Shown here: positions 36,801 to 49,073 of the stretch, one piece after another
Layout of the letters: each line of letters starts with the position of its first letter
Numbering within the stretch: position 1 is the first letter of the stretch
NCBI GenBank assembly: GCA_002633005.1
Contig: NMRA01000181.1
Location: 8,284 to 69,823, forward strand
Direction: 5' to 3'
DNA from: Phoronis australis
Taxonomy: Eukaryota; Phoronida; Phoronidae
DNA: 61,540 bases
Notes under the pieces: model-generated
What the model saw: only the letters and a program-made list of their open reading frames with translations
What the model was told of the DNA's origin: nothing
The model's database searches: none
Made by a program: the position numbers and the translations under genes

Positions 36801-39800
36801 AAAGTCAGAAATCAAATTCTACAGGCTGTCTGCTTTCAAAAAATATATTTTTCATCTTAAAGTTTTGTAGATATTTATCTTGATACTCAGACCTGTCCAT
36901 AAGGCCCCACACAACCTTAAACTGACAAAATATCATTAAGAAATGCAAATCAGTTTACAGTGGACGTCCAGGTAAATGTTACGGAGGACCTGCGAAAAAT
37001 GTCCACAATTTACAATGATGCTATGCTTTACGCAGTATACTCCAAAACTCTGTGATGAATTGTTTTTAAAACTTCCACTTTTGCACTAAGAGATTAACAT
37101 ATTTATGAAAACTCAAAAGATGCAATATGTACCTAAGAACTATATTTACACAAATCACCTTTTGGTGACAGAATTACTGGAGTTGGTTAAAACAACACAT
37201 CACAAGAGATCTTAAGATAAACAACAAACAAGCAAAGGTAATGATGGAAGACATTTGACTATTTTCAATCCTAAAATAAACATATCATATGTGGTCTAAA
37301 AATAATCAACGCTAACTAAATGACAATTAATCCCACCAACAACTGCAATGAGCAATCGATCAACTTTTATTTCTCAAAAAACAAAGACCAACAAAGATTC
37401 ATTTATTCTCACAAGATACATCTGACAATTAATTTTCGAATACCAGGTGTACATTTGAAAAATAACATATTCTGATCTTTCTTGCAGCCTACTGGAACAT
37501 GCGCACAATCTAACTTGAAAAGGGGGAAACAAAATAAAGTTATACATATTTTGCTCTGACAGTAAGACAGGCAGAACTCTAAGTTAGCTGAAATACTGAC
37601 AATGAATGTTTTCACCGACAGTCTCATAAAAATAGACTACACTGACAACTTGACAATTTGTACATCAAAGGAAAGTCAGTAATAGTCACTTATAGAGGTC
37701 AGTATCTGAAAAAACAGAATTCTTCGCTGAATAAGCAACAAACTGATTCTCAAAATTCAGGATCCTGCAAGTGACCATTACTGGAAAGCTTAAGGCCAGG
37801 AGTCAAATATCATTCCAAAAGCAGGCCTATGAACTTATCAGCAAACAAATTTTCAAATATTCCTGGTATTACTCAATGTGTGGACAAAAGAATACAAGCT
37901 CCATACTCTTACCTCATGTGTTTCAACAATATTGCAACAAGACGACCTGGATGTATAAAGCTGGCTTGGGTTCCTTGCTAACAGTAACTGTCCTGTTGGT
38001 ACACTATAACTGACGCAATAGCCACGGCATGCATTGGTAGTGGCCCAGAAACTCACACATCCATGTACAGCTATTTTTTGCCTGTGCCCTACAATGAAAT
38101 TTAAAAAGGTAAATAGAAACATGTGCATAGTTGTTTGAAACGAGCAGGATTTTTGAAAAGACACAAAAAATATTGTTGTAATGCGATGCAACGGTCAATA
38201 TGTATGTTAAGGTAATACTGAACATTGTTTGAGATCACTTTCAACAAAAAATTACTGAACCCATTTCATTAGAGGGCATAAATTCGGTCTTACCCAAGAC
38301 CGTCGTAGGTTCCATTTCAACAATTATTATATCTACAATAAAAACTCTTCAATTTGGAACAAAAATATTAGCTAAAACTGCCACATTGCTACTGTTCAGA
38401 GGCTTCCCATTGTTGCAAATGCTCAAGATATCACTTATTGTTGTCTGGAAATAGCTACTCCACACAAACCATGATAAAAGCAAAGTATTTTTTCTGAAAG
38501 GTTATTTTTTTGTTGAGAAATTTGACAGTGAATTTTCACCTGTATACCACATTGTGTCCCAAACTAGAGTATTTTAGCATCAGCTTGAATTGTGACAGTA
38601 GCAATACTCCTGTAAAGGCATAATTGTCACCTTGATGGAAACCTATTTGCCAAATTTCCGAAAATCCAGCAATGAACTCCAAAGATATGGAGGCAAATGT
38701 AAAAAAAACTAAAACTGCCACTAGGAGGCACACCTGTAGTCGGATTGGTCTCTAACTCTTCGTCATCTTTTATCATCTCCATAGGAACATATCTGCTACA
38801 TTTTATAAAAATCCTCTAAAGAGTTAAGGAGATACAGCAGTGGATGCAAAAAATAAAAAATGCCAGTAGAGGTCGCCACAGTAATTGAACTTGTCCGAAA
38901 ATCAGTGTCAGCTGCGGTCTTCTCATCAGGAAAATATCTAAGGCAATTTTCATAACAAGAGCAACGTGGAGCATTGAAATGCAGACACAAATGCACTACA
39001 AATGGTGTGCTTTAAGGGGTACTTATTTGTATCCTAAAAATAGCCACTTTCTGGCACAAAATATGTCGAATCCACCTGGAAATGCAACATGTCATTTGTT
39101 TAACAGAAACCCGTCAAGGAACTTTAGAAAAACAGAGGAAATGTGGAAAAATTAAAACTAGGGAGCACAGCATTTGTTGGATCTGTCTGAAAGTCCTTGT
39201 CATCAATTTCATATAAATACACTTGCTAAATTTAATAAAGATCCTGCAGTGGGTTTAGGAGATACAGCTAGGATGCAGAAAAATGGCACTAGAAGGTGCC
39301 ACACTAGTCGAGGTCATCAGAAAATCATTGTCAACTGTTCTCTTTGCACTAAGAACAGTAAAAATGGCCATTAGATGACACAAAATAAGTCGAATCCATC
39401 CGAAAACAAGAACATGTCATTGTTTCTTTAATAGAAAGCTATTTATTAATTTCATAAAAATCCATCAAGGAACTTCAACAGAACTGATGAAAAAAAATTA
39501 AATTGCCACCAGGAGGTACTGACAGCATTTGTCGTATCTGTCTGAATGTTGTAGTCCTCTGTAGTCAATTTCATGTAAATAAACTTGCTTCATTTAATAA
39601 AAATCTTGCAATGGGTTTCGGAGATACAGCTATGATCACAAAAAACAAAACTGCCATTAGGAGGCGTCACAGTAGTCGAAGTGGTCGTAAAATCACCATC
39701 AGCAGTCCTCCTCACAGTAGGAACTTTACCAATTTTTAAAATCACCCTTAGACTGGTTTTGCTGACAGAAGGGTGGATACCAAAAATAGACTCGAAAATG

Positions 39801-41939
39801 GCAAAAATGGCCACTAGGTGGTGCAAAATACCTTGAATCTGTCCGAAAATGGAAGGAAAGTGTCACTTCACTAACAGATATGCCTATCCGCAAAATTTTA
39901 TGAAAATCTGTTGGGTACCTTTGAAGATACTGAGGTAAACATAAAAATATAAAATTGCCACTTGGGGGCACACCGGTTGTCCGATTTGTCCAAAAGTTGC
40001 TTTCGTTTGTTGTCCACTCAAATAAATATACTTGCTACAGCCAAGGGTGCAAAATCAAACAAAACTGCCACTAGGAGGCACCAAAGTAGTCGAAGTCCTC
40101 CGAAAATAATCGTCAGCCGCGCTCTTCACAGTACAAACATATATGCCAATTCTCACAATCATCCTTAGAGTGATTTGGTTGATAGAGGGGCGGACTTCAA
40201 AAAACAGTGAAAATGGCTGCTAAGTGGCACAAAGTACCTCGAATCCACCCGAAAACAGGAGAATGGTGTCATCTAATTAATAGATGCCTATGTGCCAAGT
40301 TTCAAGAGGAGGACCTTTGTAGATACAAAGACAAATGTAAAAAACTAAAATTGCCAGTAAGACACTGGTAATCGGATCCATCCCAAATTCATTGTCATTT
40401 ATCGCCTGCTTCATAGAAACACATCTGCCAAATCTCATCAAGATCCTGTGAGGGGTTTAGAAGATACAGCTGTGGACATATAAATATGTTGGCGCATTAA
40501 TTGATCCTTTAAATGCTTGGGCATATTTGAAGGCAGACCTCAAAAATGGACTAAAAATGTTCAAAATTGCCAACAGGAGGCGCGGAATGGTACGTCAAAT
40601 CCATCCGAAAACGAAAAGGCATCATTGTCTCTTTTATACTGAATTTCATGAAAATCCATCACGGGACTTGGAAGATGAAGTGGCAAACATAAAAAGTAAG
40701 TTTCTGCCACTACGGGACACACCTACACTAGGATTGGCCTGGAAATCCTCGACATCTGTTATCATCTTTGTAGGAAAATAGCTGCCAAATTTCACAAAAA
40801 TCCTCCAAAGAGTAAAGGAGGTACAGCCATGGACGCTAAAAAAATTGTCACCTGTTGTTCAACCCGTCCGCAAATCAGTGTCAGCCGCAGTCAGGAATTC
40901 ACCTGCAAATTTTTATGATTCTTTGAGCAGCTTGGCGTATAGGAAGGTGGACATCACAAACGCATTAAAAGTTTTTAAAATTGCCAGAATACGTCAGATC
41001 TGTCCGAAAACCAAAAGGCGTCATGGTCTCTTTAAAGCCTAACTTCAACGGAATTTTGTTACTTTAGATGTATTGGGCTAACCAGATAGTCCTAGCAAAG
41101 CCTTAGTAAAATAAGAAAACGCGAGTTCAATCATGCAAATGTAAGCCCGTCAAATGTTAAGTGAAGCTGCCTTTTCGAGCCATGTTGCGTCACCGCGAGA
41201 TTCCAGCACAAACAACAAAAGGTTGTATTGAATAGGGGTCTGAATAGAACACCATCGCCTGCGGGTGTTTTTTGCAGCTGTTTGAATTAAAACGTGATTC
41301 TCGCGGAGACGTAGACAAAAGCAAGCCAATATGCCAAACAGTGCGTAACATTTGACAATTTATGGCACTGGTGGGCTCAGAGCGATGCTCTTAACATACT
41401 GTAGGAACCAAATTTACATGTGTTACCACTGAAGATAGGCTTTATTAAAATCATTTGCTAAATTTCATGCAAATGTATCAAGGAACTCCAATGATACAGA
41501 GATAATAATAAAAAAATAAAAGTGCTACTAGGGGACAGAGCCGCAATCAAATCAGTCCAAAACTTGTGATCGTCCGGCGGTCAGCTTAATTTGAACACAC
41601 TCACTATTCAAATCTCATTATGATACTGCAAGGGTTTTAGGAGACAGAGATGACGGCAATATGTACCCACATACAAATATATGGGTACATAAAAGTGATG
41701 CTAACGAGTGACAATCACCAACAGGCAATCTGAATGAAAACCATCCAGCTACCTTGACAGTGATCCAACCAATCAAAAACCTTACTGCACAAAGTTTCAA
41801 ACTAAAAGCTAAAACATAGCTCACCTACTAAATGACAACCAGGAGCGTCCCAAACATCAGCACTTCTTACGATGTTTATCAAATGGACAAGAACACACAG
41901 AAACTTCATGAGTTGCAGCGACTCCTTTGAAATATTCAT
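33747..41939 (-). CDS. GPA2: Glycoprotein hormone alpha-2 subunit, complete three-exon gene
   Basis: This is a secreted cystine-knot alpha subunit that pairs with GPB5 to form thyrostimulin, a ligand of LGR/TSH-receptor-like receptors. The coding exons are join(41939..41825, 38088..37913, 33866..33747), giving 136 aa with consistent phases (1, then 0) and GT/AG introns of 3,736 and 4,046 bp. Residues 1-27 hold a signal peptide with an inner start at Met11. The pattern PGCHLVG, TTNACRGYC, SVP, SSCC and CECLYC matches the invertebrate GPA2 family. Ten cysteines (35, 49, 59, 63, 89, 90, 104, 119, 121, 124) equal the family number, including the adjacent Cys pair and the terminal C-x-C-x-x-C. The intron after the CC segment sits where vertebrate alpha genes have theirs. 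No N-X-S/T sequon is present in the mature part, which is unusual. The gene converges with two GPB5 genes about 18 kb and more away. Confidence 0.95.
35870..35945. repeat. Dispersed repeat, shared with 6660-6750
   Basis: Diverged copy of the sequence at 6690-6750, same orientation. It lies in GPA2 intron 2. Confidence 0.5.
36440..36463. other. Poly-G tract with one N
   Basis: Two G runs separated by a single N at 36453, inside GPA2 intron 2. Confidence 0.85.
36470..36900. repeat. Dispersed ~600-bp repeat, copy 2
   Basis: Collinear with 18240-18842. A third partial copy follows at 36960-37110 (GTTTTTAAAACTTCCACTTTTG block). Confidence 0.65.
37913..38088 (-). CDS. GPA2: GPA2 coding exon 2 (core of the cystine knot)
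   Basis: This exon encodes residues 39-97. The acceptor is ...TTGTAG|GG and the donor is GAG|GTAAGAG, both close to consensus. It contains GHRQKIAVHGC, ATTNACRGYC, the SVP turn and TSRSSCCNI. The TTNACRG core and the double cysteine are what separate GPA2 from other cystine-knot families such as bursicon or norrin. Confidence 0.95.
38700..41700. repeat. Tandem-like array of ~145-bp units filling GPA2 intron 1
   Basis: Diverged units start with A-runs followed by TGCCACTAGGAGGCAC or a variant, then GTCGAAT/GTCGGATT..TCCGAAAA, GTCATC, AAATTT.ATAAAAATCC and GGAGATACAG. Starts seen near 38714, 38860, 39041, 39282, 39361, 39497, 39647, 39803, 39952, 40062, 40208, 40348, 40562, 40696, 40840, 40977 and 41517, mostly 110-180 bp apart. 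Adjacent units differ more than units two apart, hinting at a higher-order repeat. Sister copies lie at 16640-17240 and, inverted, near 18050-18130. Confidence 0.8.
41825..41939 (-). CDS. GPA2: GPA2 coding exon 1 (signal peptide and first cysteine)
   Basis: This exon encodes residues 1-38 plus the first base of codon 39. An upstream ATG at 41939 follows an in-frame TGA. A second ATG at 41909 begins the more typical signal peptide (MKFLCVLVHL, then a small-residue region ending near RSAD). The mature start reads VWDAPGCHLV, the usual N-terminus of invertebrate GPA2. The donor is G|GTGAGC at 41824. Either ATG could be used; the inner one gives the more usual signal-peptide layout. Confidence 0.92.
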
Positions 41940-44380
41940 TTTCAGATATCACAGCCTGGCGTTGAGACGAGAGCCGAAAAGCAATATATTCTGATTTGTA
42001 TTTCCCTGTTTTCACCTAAAAACAGATGAAAGAAAATGAGCTGAATTAAATGTCTGCATTTGACATAGCTAACAAAATAACGTAATCAGGAATATCACAT
42101 GAAGGAATATTGCAAAACCGTAATAATCAGTCAAGTTGATCACAGAGGCACTAATCCATGTTAATAACGGAATCAAAGAACAAGCACTACAATTAAAAAC
42201 TAAATGACACAACGCTCCATGTTTCTAAAGGCATCAGCAGCTGTAAAAGCATTCAATTTATCACAGGACCACTTTGCAAAACCAGTGCTGTCACTCAGTT
42301 TCAACTTGGTTGTCCTGTGACAAAGTTGCACGCTTCACCATGCTTTTAGACATGAAGAGAAATGTCAGAGTTTTTAGTTATAACGCCTGTTCTTCAATTC
42401 TTCATTTCAATATGGCCAAAGACTGATGTACAGAAGTAAATGTTAATAAAGAGCACTGAACCACAATTCTAACAGAAACAAGAATAACTTCTAATGATGA
42501 GTTCCAAAGCTTGGATGCCTTTGATTAAGTCACGTGTCAATTTACCTGAGCACTGGGAAGCAGTACCAGAACACACAAAGCATTGTGCACAATTAGTGTC
42601 ACGGCTCTTAAAGCAGTGTCAACAGCTGACTCTAGTGTCCCCTTTTAGCAAAACTTTGCTAATCAAGATGGAAAACACAGCTGCTACAGTGTCACAAAAA
42701 TTGTCCTAGCTGAGAAGTTCTTTCAGATATAAACAATATCGTAACTGCATTGCTTATTTGGATATAAAAGCAGGATTTTTGTCTTCTTTGAGCCAAGTTG
42801 ACAATACATATTTCTGAAATCACTAAGTTGCTATGGTAATATAACAGAGGCAGCACCAACACCACCAAAGAAAACTATTTAAGAACAAGGTGTGCCACTA
42901 GTCAAAATATTTAGTCAAAAACACACGTCTTATAATAAAATGAACTTAGATTTAGTGCAAACACTCCAGGAATGTCGTCTTAAGGGGGCGAGAACCAAAA
43001 TTAGATTTGGATAGCTAAATATACTACCCTTGATTCATTCTTTTATCAAGTATTGATAAATCAGCCAACACTAACATTCAGAGGATAATGTAATGTTATC
43101 ATTATTTAGTCAAATCTCTGTCTGGCCCCATAACACAGAAAGTTGTCCAGTTTCAAGCACTGTAAGACCATTGCTGATACTTAAGTTTATGTTTTAGTCA
43201 AATTTGCTAACAAGAATACTTTACCAAAAACGGTAATATAAATACCCAACTAAGTTATTGTTAAAGCTGTATTTTGCCTTGCCTAGCTGGCTAAAATTCG
43301 AAAATCAAAATGGGCTTTCTATTCTCACAAAATTGGTTACATAATATTCCTTACTGCGGCAGGATTCTATACCCACAAGCACATCGAAACCAACAGCGAT
43401 TCAAAAAGTGCTTCAGAGTTGATTGGGGTTGGAAAACTCTAAAATTTCAGATTAAAAAATGACGCATGCATGTACACATTGCTTGTGACTTGAAGCCAGC
43501 TTATCGGGCAATAACTCATGATCTCAAGAGTGTGGTAATGTTTTTAAATCCCAAAGCACTTCCGTTAAGAATTCAACATTTACAGCTCAACCAGGAGCAA
43601 AGTGCAACTTAAAGAACTAATTATTCAGCTTCAGACACTGTCATATATAAATCATTACTTGATGCCATCTATGTGAAAAACATCTCATGCCCTAATGATA
43701 AAGACTAAGCAATGGAAGGAGACCTAAAAGAAAAAAATCCCGGTGACAAATGATTGATTTCCCGAGCGAGAACAGCGGTATAATTGGGTTACACACAATC
43801 AATTAATTAAAAATTAAAAATTTATTTTTTATATTGTTGCTGCATGAACATCACCACACCCCCCCAATTTGCATGATGCTAACTGTCATAGGAGGATGTT
43901 AGTCGTTCTCCCAAAGGTTTTTAACATCTGAAAAGCTCATGTAGTAAAGCTTTCAGGTTTGGCATTGGGAACAGGGACTATTGGTAAGCACAACTTAGCA
44001 CAAGTAAAGGTCATTGGATGGTGAAGGGATCTAGCGACTGTCTGATTTAGGGGCCACTGCTGATGGAATTTTTCCAGGCCTTGGATAAGACCTTAGGACT
44101 ACTTTGTGATCAGGCAGCGTGTGAGCTCAGTGTAATAGACACCTATGACACTAGGGTGGTATGTTCAAAGGTGGTGGCAGGGCATTACAAATATTTTTTT
44201 TGAAATTTTGTATGAATTAACTTTGGAGTTCATTTCGCAACGTTGAACGATGACAAAATCACAGGTGGCTAATCAAAATGGTATTTCTTGCTACGATACG
44301 AACAAAATTAAAGTTACAAATGAAAGATGCTTGACTGCGCCACATGACCTAAAGAAAAGTCAATAAATGACTAAAATCAT

Positions 44381-44458
44381 ATCACAACTGAAGGTATGAA
44401 TATAGGCAAGTGGAGAAATATCACAACTGAAGGTATGAATATAGGCAAGTGGAGAAAT
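44381..44458. repeat. Perfect 39-bp tandem duplication
   Basis: ATCACAACTGAAGG...GGAGAAAT is present twice in direct succession (44381-44419, 44420-44458) with no mismatch. Confidence 0.97.
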
Positions 44459-44683
44459 ACCACTGTAACCAATAAAATGTAAACCTTGAACTTGCAACAA
44501 AAGAACAAGACTGAATGTAATTAACGATGAAATCAAACAATTTGCATCAGCCTTGTGCCAGCAATTAAGGCAGGCAATTAGGCAGCCATTTCTGATGTTA
44601 CGTTTGGAAAAAATACAAATTCTGGATTATCCTGGTAGTATGTATTCCATGAAGTAAAATACTCTAGCTCTGCAGTACAGTCA

Positions 44684-44960
44684 TGGAGTCATAGGTGATG
44701 TAAATGGTAACGCCTTCATACTGCATTCGCCTCCATCACACTCCCCATTGACTAAAACGGTCGGATTGGTCACTCGTGTCTGCTTAATGCACGTGAGTGC
44801 AGATCCTGGATGCAGTTGACCAGTCCTTTGCATCACATTCTATTGTTCCATGGACAGCACGCACTCACCACGGCAACAGTACTTAAGAGAAAAAAGTGTC
44901 TCAAGATAACCAGGGATCTTTACATCCCTCAGTAAAAACTGTCACCATGGTGACACCTCG
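44684..44960 (-). pseudogene. Possible Cys-rich coding remnant, one stop
   Basis: One minus-strand frame reads ...LKYCCRGECVLSMEQ, a TAG, then NVMQRTGQLHPGSALTC, cut short, and on through VNGECDGGECSMK to a stop. The patch is richer in GC than its neighbourhood. CRGEC and C-x-G-G-x-C spacing recall secreted knot or VWC-like proteins, but no family is assigned. A donor-like G|GTGAGTG overlaps the first part. It may be a decayed gene, a SINE-like repeat or chance. Confidence 0.25.
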
Positions 44961-47900
44961 CAATATTCCTAAACTGTGAGTTTCAGCATGCATGCAGGAA
45001 GCAGCTTGTCACATTCTGAGGCACAACCTACACAAGCAGTCTGAATTGAACTGTGTGTACGCTAATACAACAAGCAAACAATCTTACACCAGAAGACGCA
45101 ATTAAAATATGCAGTACATAAGATCGAAAACAATAAAAAGGTCGCTATGCCAGCTTACAACAGTTCACTTGCAAACTGAAATATAGAAAAAAATTAAAAT
45201 CTCTAAACCATTAATTACTTGCAAAAAATATGTCGAAACTTCACTTTAATGTGAAATACCTAAGACTGTCAGAGTCCATTTTCTGAAAATAAGCACCTAA
45301 ACCACGTAAAATGTTGTCATTTTCAAACAAATTATAGACCTACCCAAATATCATTTCATACCAGGACTGGACAAACAAAATCCAAACCAGTCTCAAACTT
45401 GAGATCATTAACAGCAGCTTAACCTAATAAGCAGCACTTAATCAGCATTCACACAGATAGTATAACTACTACCTACCTGACTCCCCGGCTGTAAGACTAA
45501 CGACCATACTATGCTCAGACAGTACTTAAATAGTTCTCCACACTTGCAGGAAGTGAAGGGGTGTACAGGTTGCTAGGCAGGAAACAGTAGACCAAGTTGG
45601 ATTACTCATAAATGTAATGCTAGTCCAGTGCAGTGATGACGTAATGCTTAAGTCATCACAAGCTCCCCTAAGCCTTTCCAAAGGCACTAATTTTAATGAA
45701 GTAATTTTGAACTTCCTGCGAGGAAAGTGGGCTGCCAATTGTTTTATTCAGAAAGAATACTTCTAGAGCTGAAGACTGACGGTTTGCATTCAAAACTGGT
45801 ATACAAGTAATCAAAAAGATTGAGCAAATCAATAAGTTAAATAGCAGCTTTTGAAAGAAAGTTTACTCTTAGTCTTTACTTAGTTTAATTTATGAACTTT
45901 ATAATTCGAAGGGACAATAAACAATTATCGCCATTTTCACGAATGTACAAAGTGTACGCTTTAGAGGGGTAGGGGAAAGGACTTGCTGCTGGCATATATG
46001 CTTTTGACATATGTAAATGGCGATGTCAAATTTCAGAAGTCACATTGTAAAAACATGGCAAAACAACCAGCAGCATTAATGTCACCAATATCTAGCCAGG
46101 CAAAGCAAAATACACAAAGAATTGTTCAAAAATAACGTTTGTTACCACCTCCCTTTACCACACAACATTTGACTCAGAAGCAAACTTACAGTTTAAGGGC
46201 AGCAAACACCGCTGACCTTACATACCACCATTTTTTTTGTAAACTTTCAGGGGGAGGGAGGGGATCGGGAAAACCATATGGTTTGTGCACATGAGAAAAT
46301 AGTGATAACTGCGAAAAGTTGCAAATTGAAATTCCATTTTTAAATGGAAGTTATCAGTTGAAATAAACCGTTACTACAACCACGTAATTCCTTGAGAAAA
46401 AATAGCTGCCTTGCAACGCTTGCCAACTCACAAATTTCTAAAGTTCAAAACACCGGACATCAGACCACAGACCTCTTTGCTACACTTTGAGCCACATATT
46501 TTTAGTGACAAATGTTTGTCTGTATTGAGTGCTACATCAACGGGTCAAAAATGGACGTCAGAGAAAGATAAAATAAGGATGAAGCAATAGATTTAACCAA
46601 AAACACTTAAGAACTCCATTCCCATCACTTATAAACATAGAATAAAACAGGAAGTGTTAACTTGCCTAAGCTCACAGTTTGTTTTTATGCGAACATTGGA
46701 AAATAAAAGCAAAAGTGGTCATTGAAATGGGATGTTTCCAGGTAATAGCCCAAACAGTGCTCAATATAACTTTAACCAACAACAGGCAAACAATGATTTG
46801 AATGATGTCACCAAAATGGCGTTTCGGAGCATTCTCTAACAATTATCTTAAAAATGCTTTAATTTTGAAAAAAATAATGGCTCAAATGACCAGTTTTCAA
46901 CTTCCAAAGATTTATTACTGCATTGCTGTAGACAACGGATAGTTTACTAAATATTGCTTTGTGAAACATTTACTCAGTGTAGAAACCTTGATCATACTAA
47001 TCATTTTTGTTGAAAAGTGGACAAAAATGAAATTCCTATTTTCCAATATATATTGTCCTAAGATGACGAATGCTTAATAAAGTTGTCAACAACGGACATC
47101 CCCTGTGGAAGAATGCATTCTGTTGTTCACAACAAATGATGAAGTATATTGCTGCAGCAGTGACTGGTCAAACCTCATCAATTTCGGACAAAAAATAATT
47201 ATCAAAATAGGTACTCGTTTTTTTTAAAGGCTTCTAACACTGTTATGAACGCCCACAATCTAACATCTTAAAACCATGGTCACATGGAAGCTGTGAATTC
47301 TAGAACTTTAAAAGGGACATTACATTCACTTTGTGTCACATATCTTCCAACAAAAATTAAAAATTACCTTATTTGTCGGCCATATTGCTTCCTAAATTGG
47401 TGGCATTTTACCACACTGAATGGAAAATGACAGAAAAAGAATTTATGTTCAACATATGTCCTGGTAACTAACAAAGATGAGCACAATCTGGGTTTCCAGA
47501 TATGAAACGGAGATAGAGGGTGATAAAACAAAGGTAATCTTTTATGACAACACAGTGGTATAAGGAATATGGTATGAAAAATAATATCAACAATAAAATA
47601 TTACGTTCTGGAATGATGGGCACCAAAAAGTGTATGAAAAAAAATCCAACTTGAAAGGTTCTAATGGGTAGAATTTCAAAAATGATATCTATCTAAGACA
47701 AGGCTGGAATAGAAGGGTGGGGTCTAATGACAGACACAGACCACAAAGCAATAAATGTTACTATTGGCCCATGACAGTGTCATCAGCTTAGCAACAATGT
47801 GCTGTCTGTTTACTCACGTCAACACACCTCCTTGGAGATGCATTTAAAACACACTGACAAGCAGGCGGCACAGTAAAAAGGACACCAAGCTCCAAGAATA

Positions 47901-48671
47901 GAATACATCATGACTAATTGTAATCAATTGAAGCTAATAACTGGGGCACCTCCCAAATCGGGACTAAATTTAGTAGGCAAAATAAGGCAGTTTATACCCT
48001 AAAGGGAGCCAATCAGCGCAAATCACAGGTGGCATGACGTCATGCTTGAGAGCACAGCTGCAGAAATTTTAACAAAAAACATTGAGAAAACTAGCGTGTC
48101 AGACTGATTTTTTACTCGCCTAAAGCAATTTGCAGTGCTGGGAAGCAGTGCAAAAGGACAATACAACACAGAGCATAATATAGTAGATGTGGGACAATAC
48201 ACGTCTATGTACTACAACCTATTAATGGCAAACTTTACATAAATTACCAAGTAATTCAAGATTAAAACTGGCTGTATGATTAACATTGGCTATAAATAGT
48301 TTGTATCTGGCAATGAATCTGAGCATTATCTGAAAATTGTGACTAGGGTAATATAAGCTCTAGACTTGTTTACAAGCATAAGTCTACTGAGAACTTGTGT
48401 GTAGAACTAATGATCTGTATACACAGTGGCGGATCTAGGATATCACAAGGGGGGGGGCCAACATTTTGTGCGGCTGTAAGCATTTGCGCAAACTGAACCA
48501 CGATTGTAGATGCGCATAGCACCGAGTGGGGGGAGGTCGGGAGGGGGGTTTGCCCCCCTCCCGCCCAGGAAATTTTTCTGTTTTTACCTCTAAACATCAA
48601 GCATTTTCCTTGATTCCTGAAGTATTATTCAAGAAAAAAAAAACAGAGAACGTGTCAAACAGGAAAACTGA

Positions 48672-48742
48672 ACGTACCAAAGACTTGAACTCACGACCTG
48701 GTGGTTAGAGAGCGCGTGCGTTACCACTACACCACCAAGATT
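48672..48742 (-). repeat. tRNA-like sequence with A and B boxes
   Basis: The minus strand has TGGTGTAGTGGTAACGC (A box, 48735-48719) and GAGTTCAAGTC (B box, 48692-48682). The stems do not close into a normal tRNA, so it is probably a SINE fragment inserted in the transposon. Confidence 0.55.
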
Positions 48743-48921
48743 TAACTAGCAAACTTATACTAAAAGACCTACTTGTTTATGGTCCACAGCGTTTGCGCGC
48801 GAAACCTACTTCTTTTCGTAATGCTTATTACACGTTTTATATTTTGTGCCATGAATTCGTAACAAATTTGTCGTATTTAAAATAGTCTTCATATCCCCAA
48901 AAGACCAAATCCGTTTTTCGT

Positions 48922-49073
48922 GTTGGCAATAATGACGGGAGTGCTTTGGAAATCTTCTAAGTTAAGGTTTGACAAAGAGAGTATTGCGTCATTGCGAGTT
49001 GGCAATAATGACGGGAGTGCTTTGGAAATCTTCTAAGTTAAGGTTTGACAAAGAGAGTATTGCGTCATTGCGA
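48922..49073. repeat. Perfect 76-bp tandem duplication
   Basis: Two identical 76-bp units (48922-48997, 48998-49073), starting GTTGGCAATAATGACGGGAG, inside the transposon. Confidence 0.97.

Larger units (their letters stand above)
33867..37912 (-). other. GPA2 intron 2
   Basis: 4,046 bp, GT...AG. It contains the dispersed repeats at 35870-35945, 36470-36900 and 36960-37110 and the poly-G/N tract at 36440-36463. No other exon is seen. Confidence 0.85.
42000..48418. other. Upstream of GPA2, no gene seen
   Basis: AT-rich, mostly unique-looking sequence that should contain the GPA2 promoter and any 5'-UTR exon; no element can be pinned down. It includes the 39-bp duplication at 44381-44458 and the odd frame at 44684-44960. 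Confidence 0.45.

Noticed and set aside
38700-41700. CRISPR-like regularly spaced repeats.
   Set aside because: Units are ~145 bp, diverged, without identical short repeats or unique spacers, and the genome is animal.
41840-42015. A 53-codon minus-strand frame after a TAG acceptor, ending VSVCSCPFDKHRKKC, looked like a cystine-knot C-terminus.
   Set aside because: The same DNA in another frame is the GPA2 signal-peptide exon, with correct phase and donor. The C-x-C frame is a shadow.
47780-47915. A Cys-rich minus-strand frame (PPACQC...RRC) with a GTGAGT donor, considered as GPA2 exon 1.
   Set aside because: No in-frame ATG, wrong phase for GPA2 exon 2, and the true first exon was found at 41825-41939.
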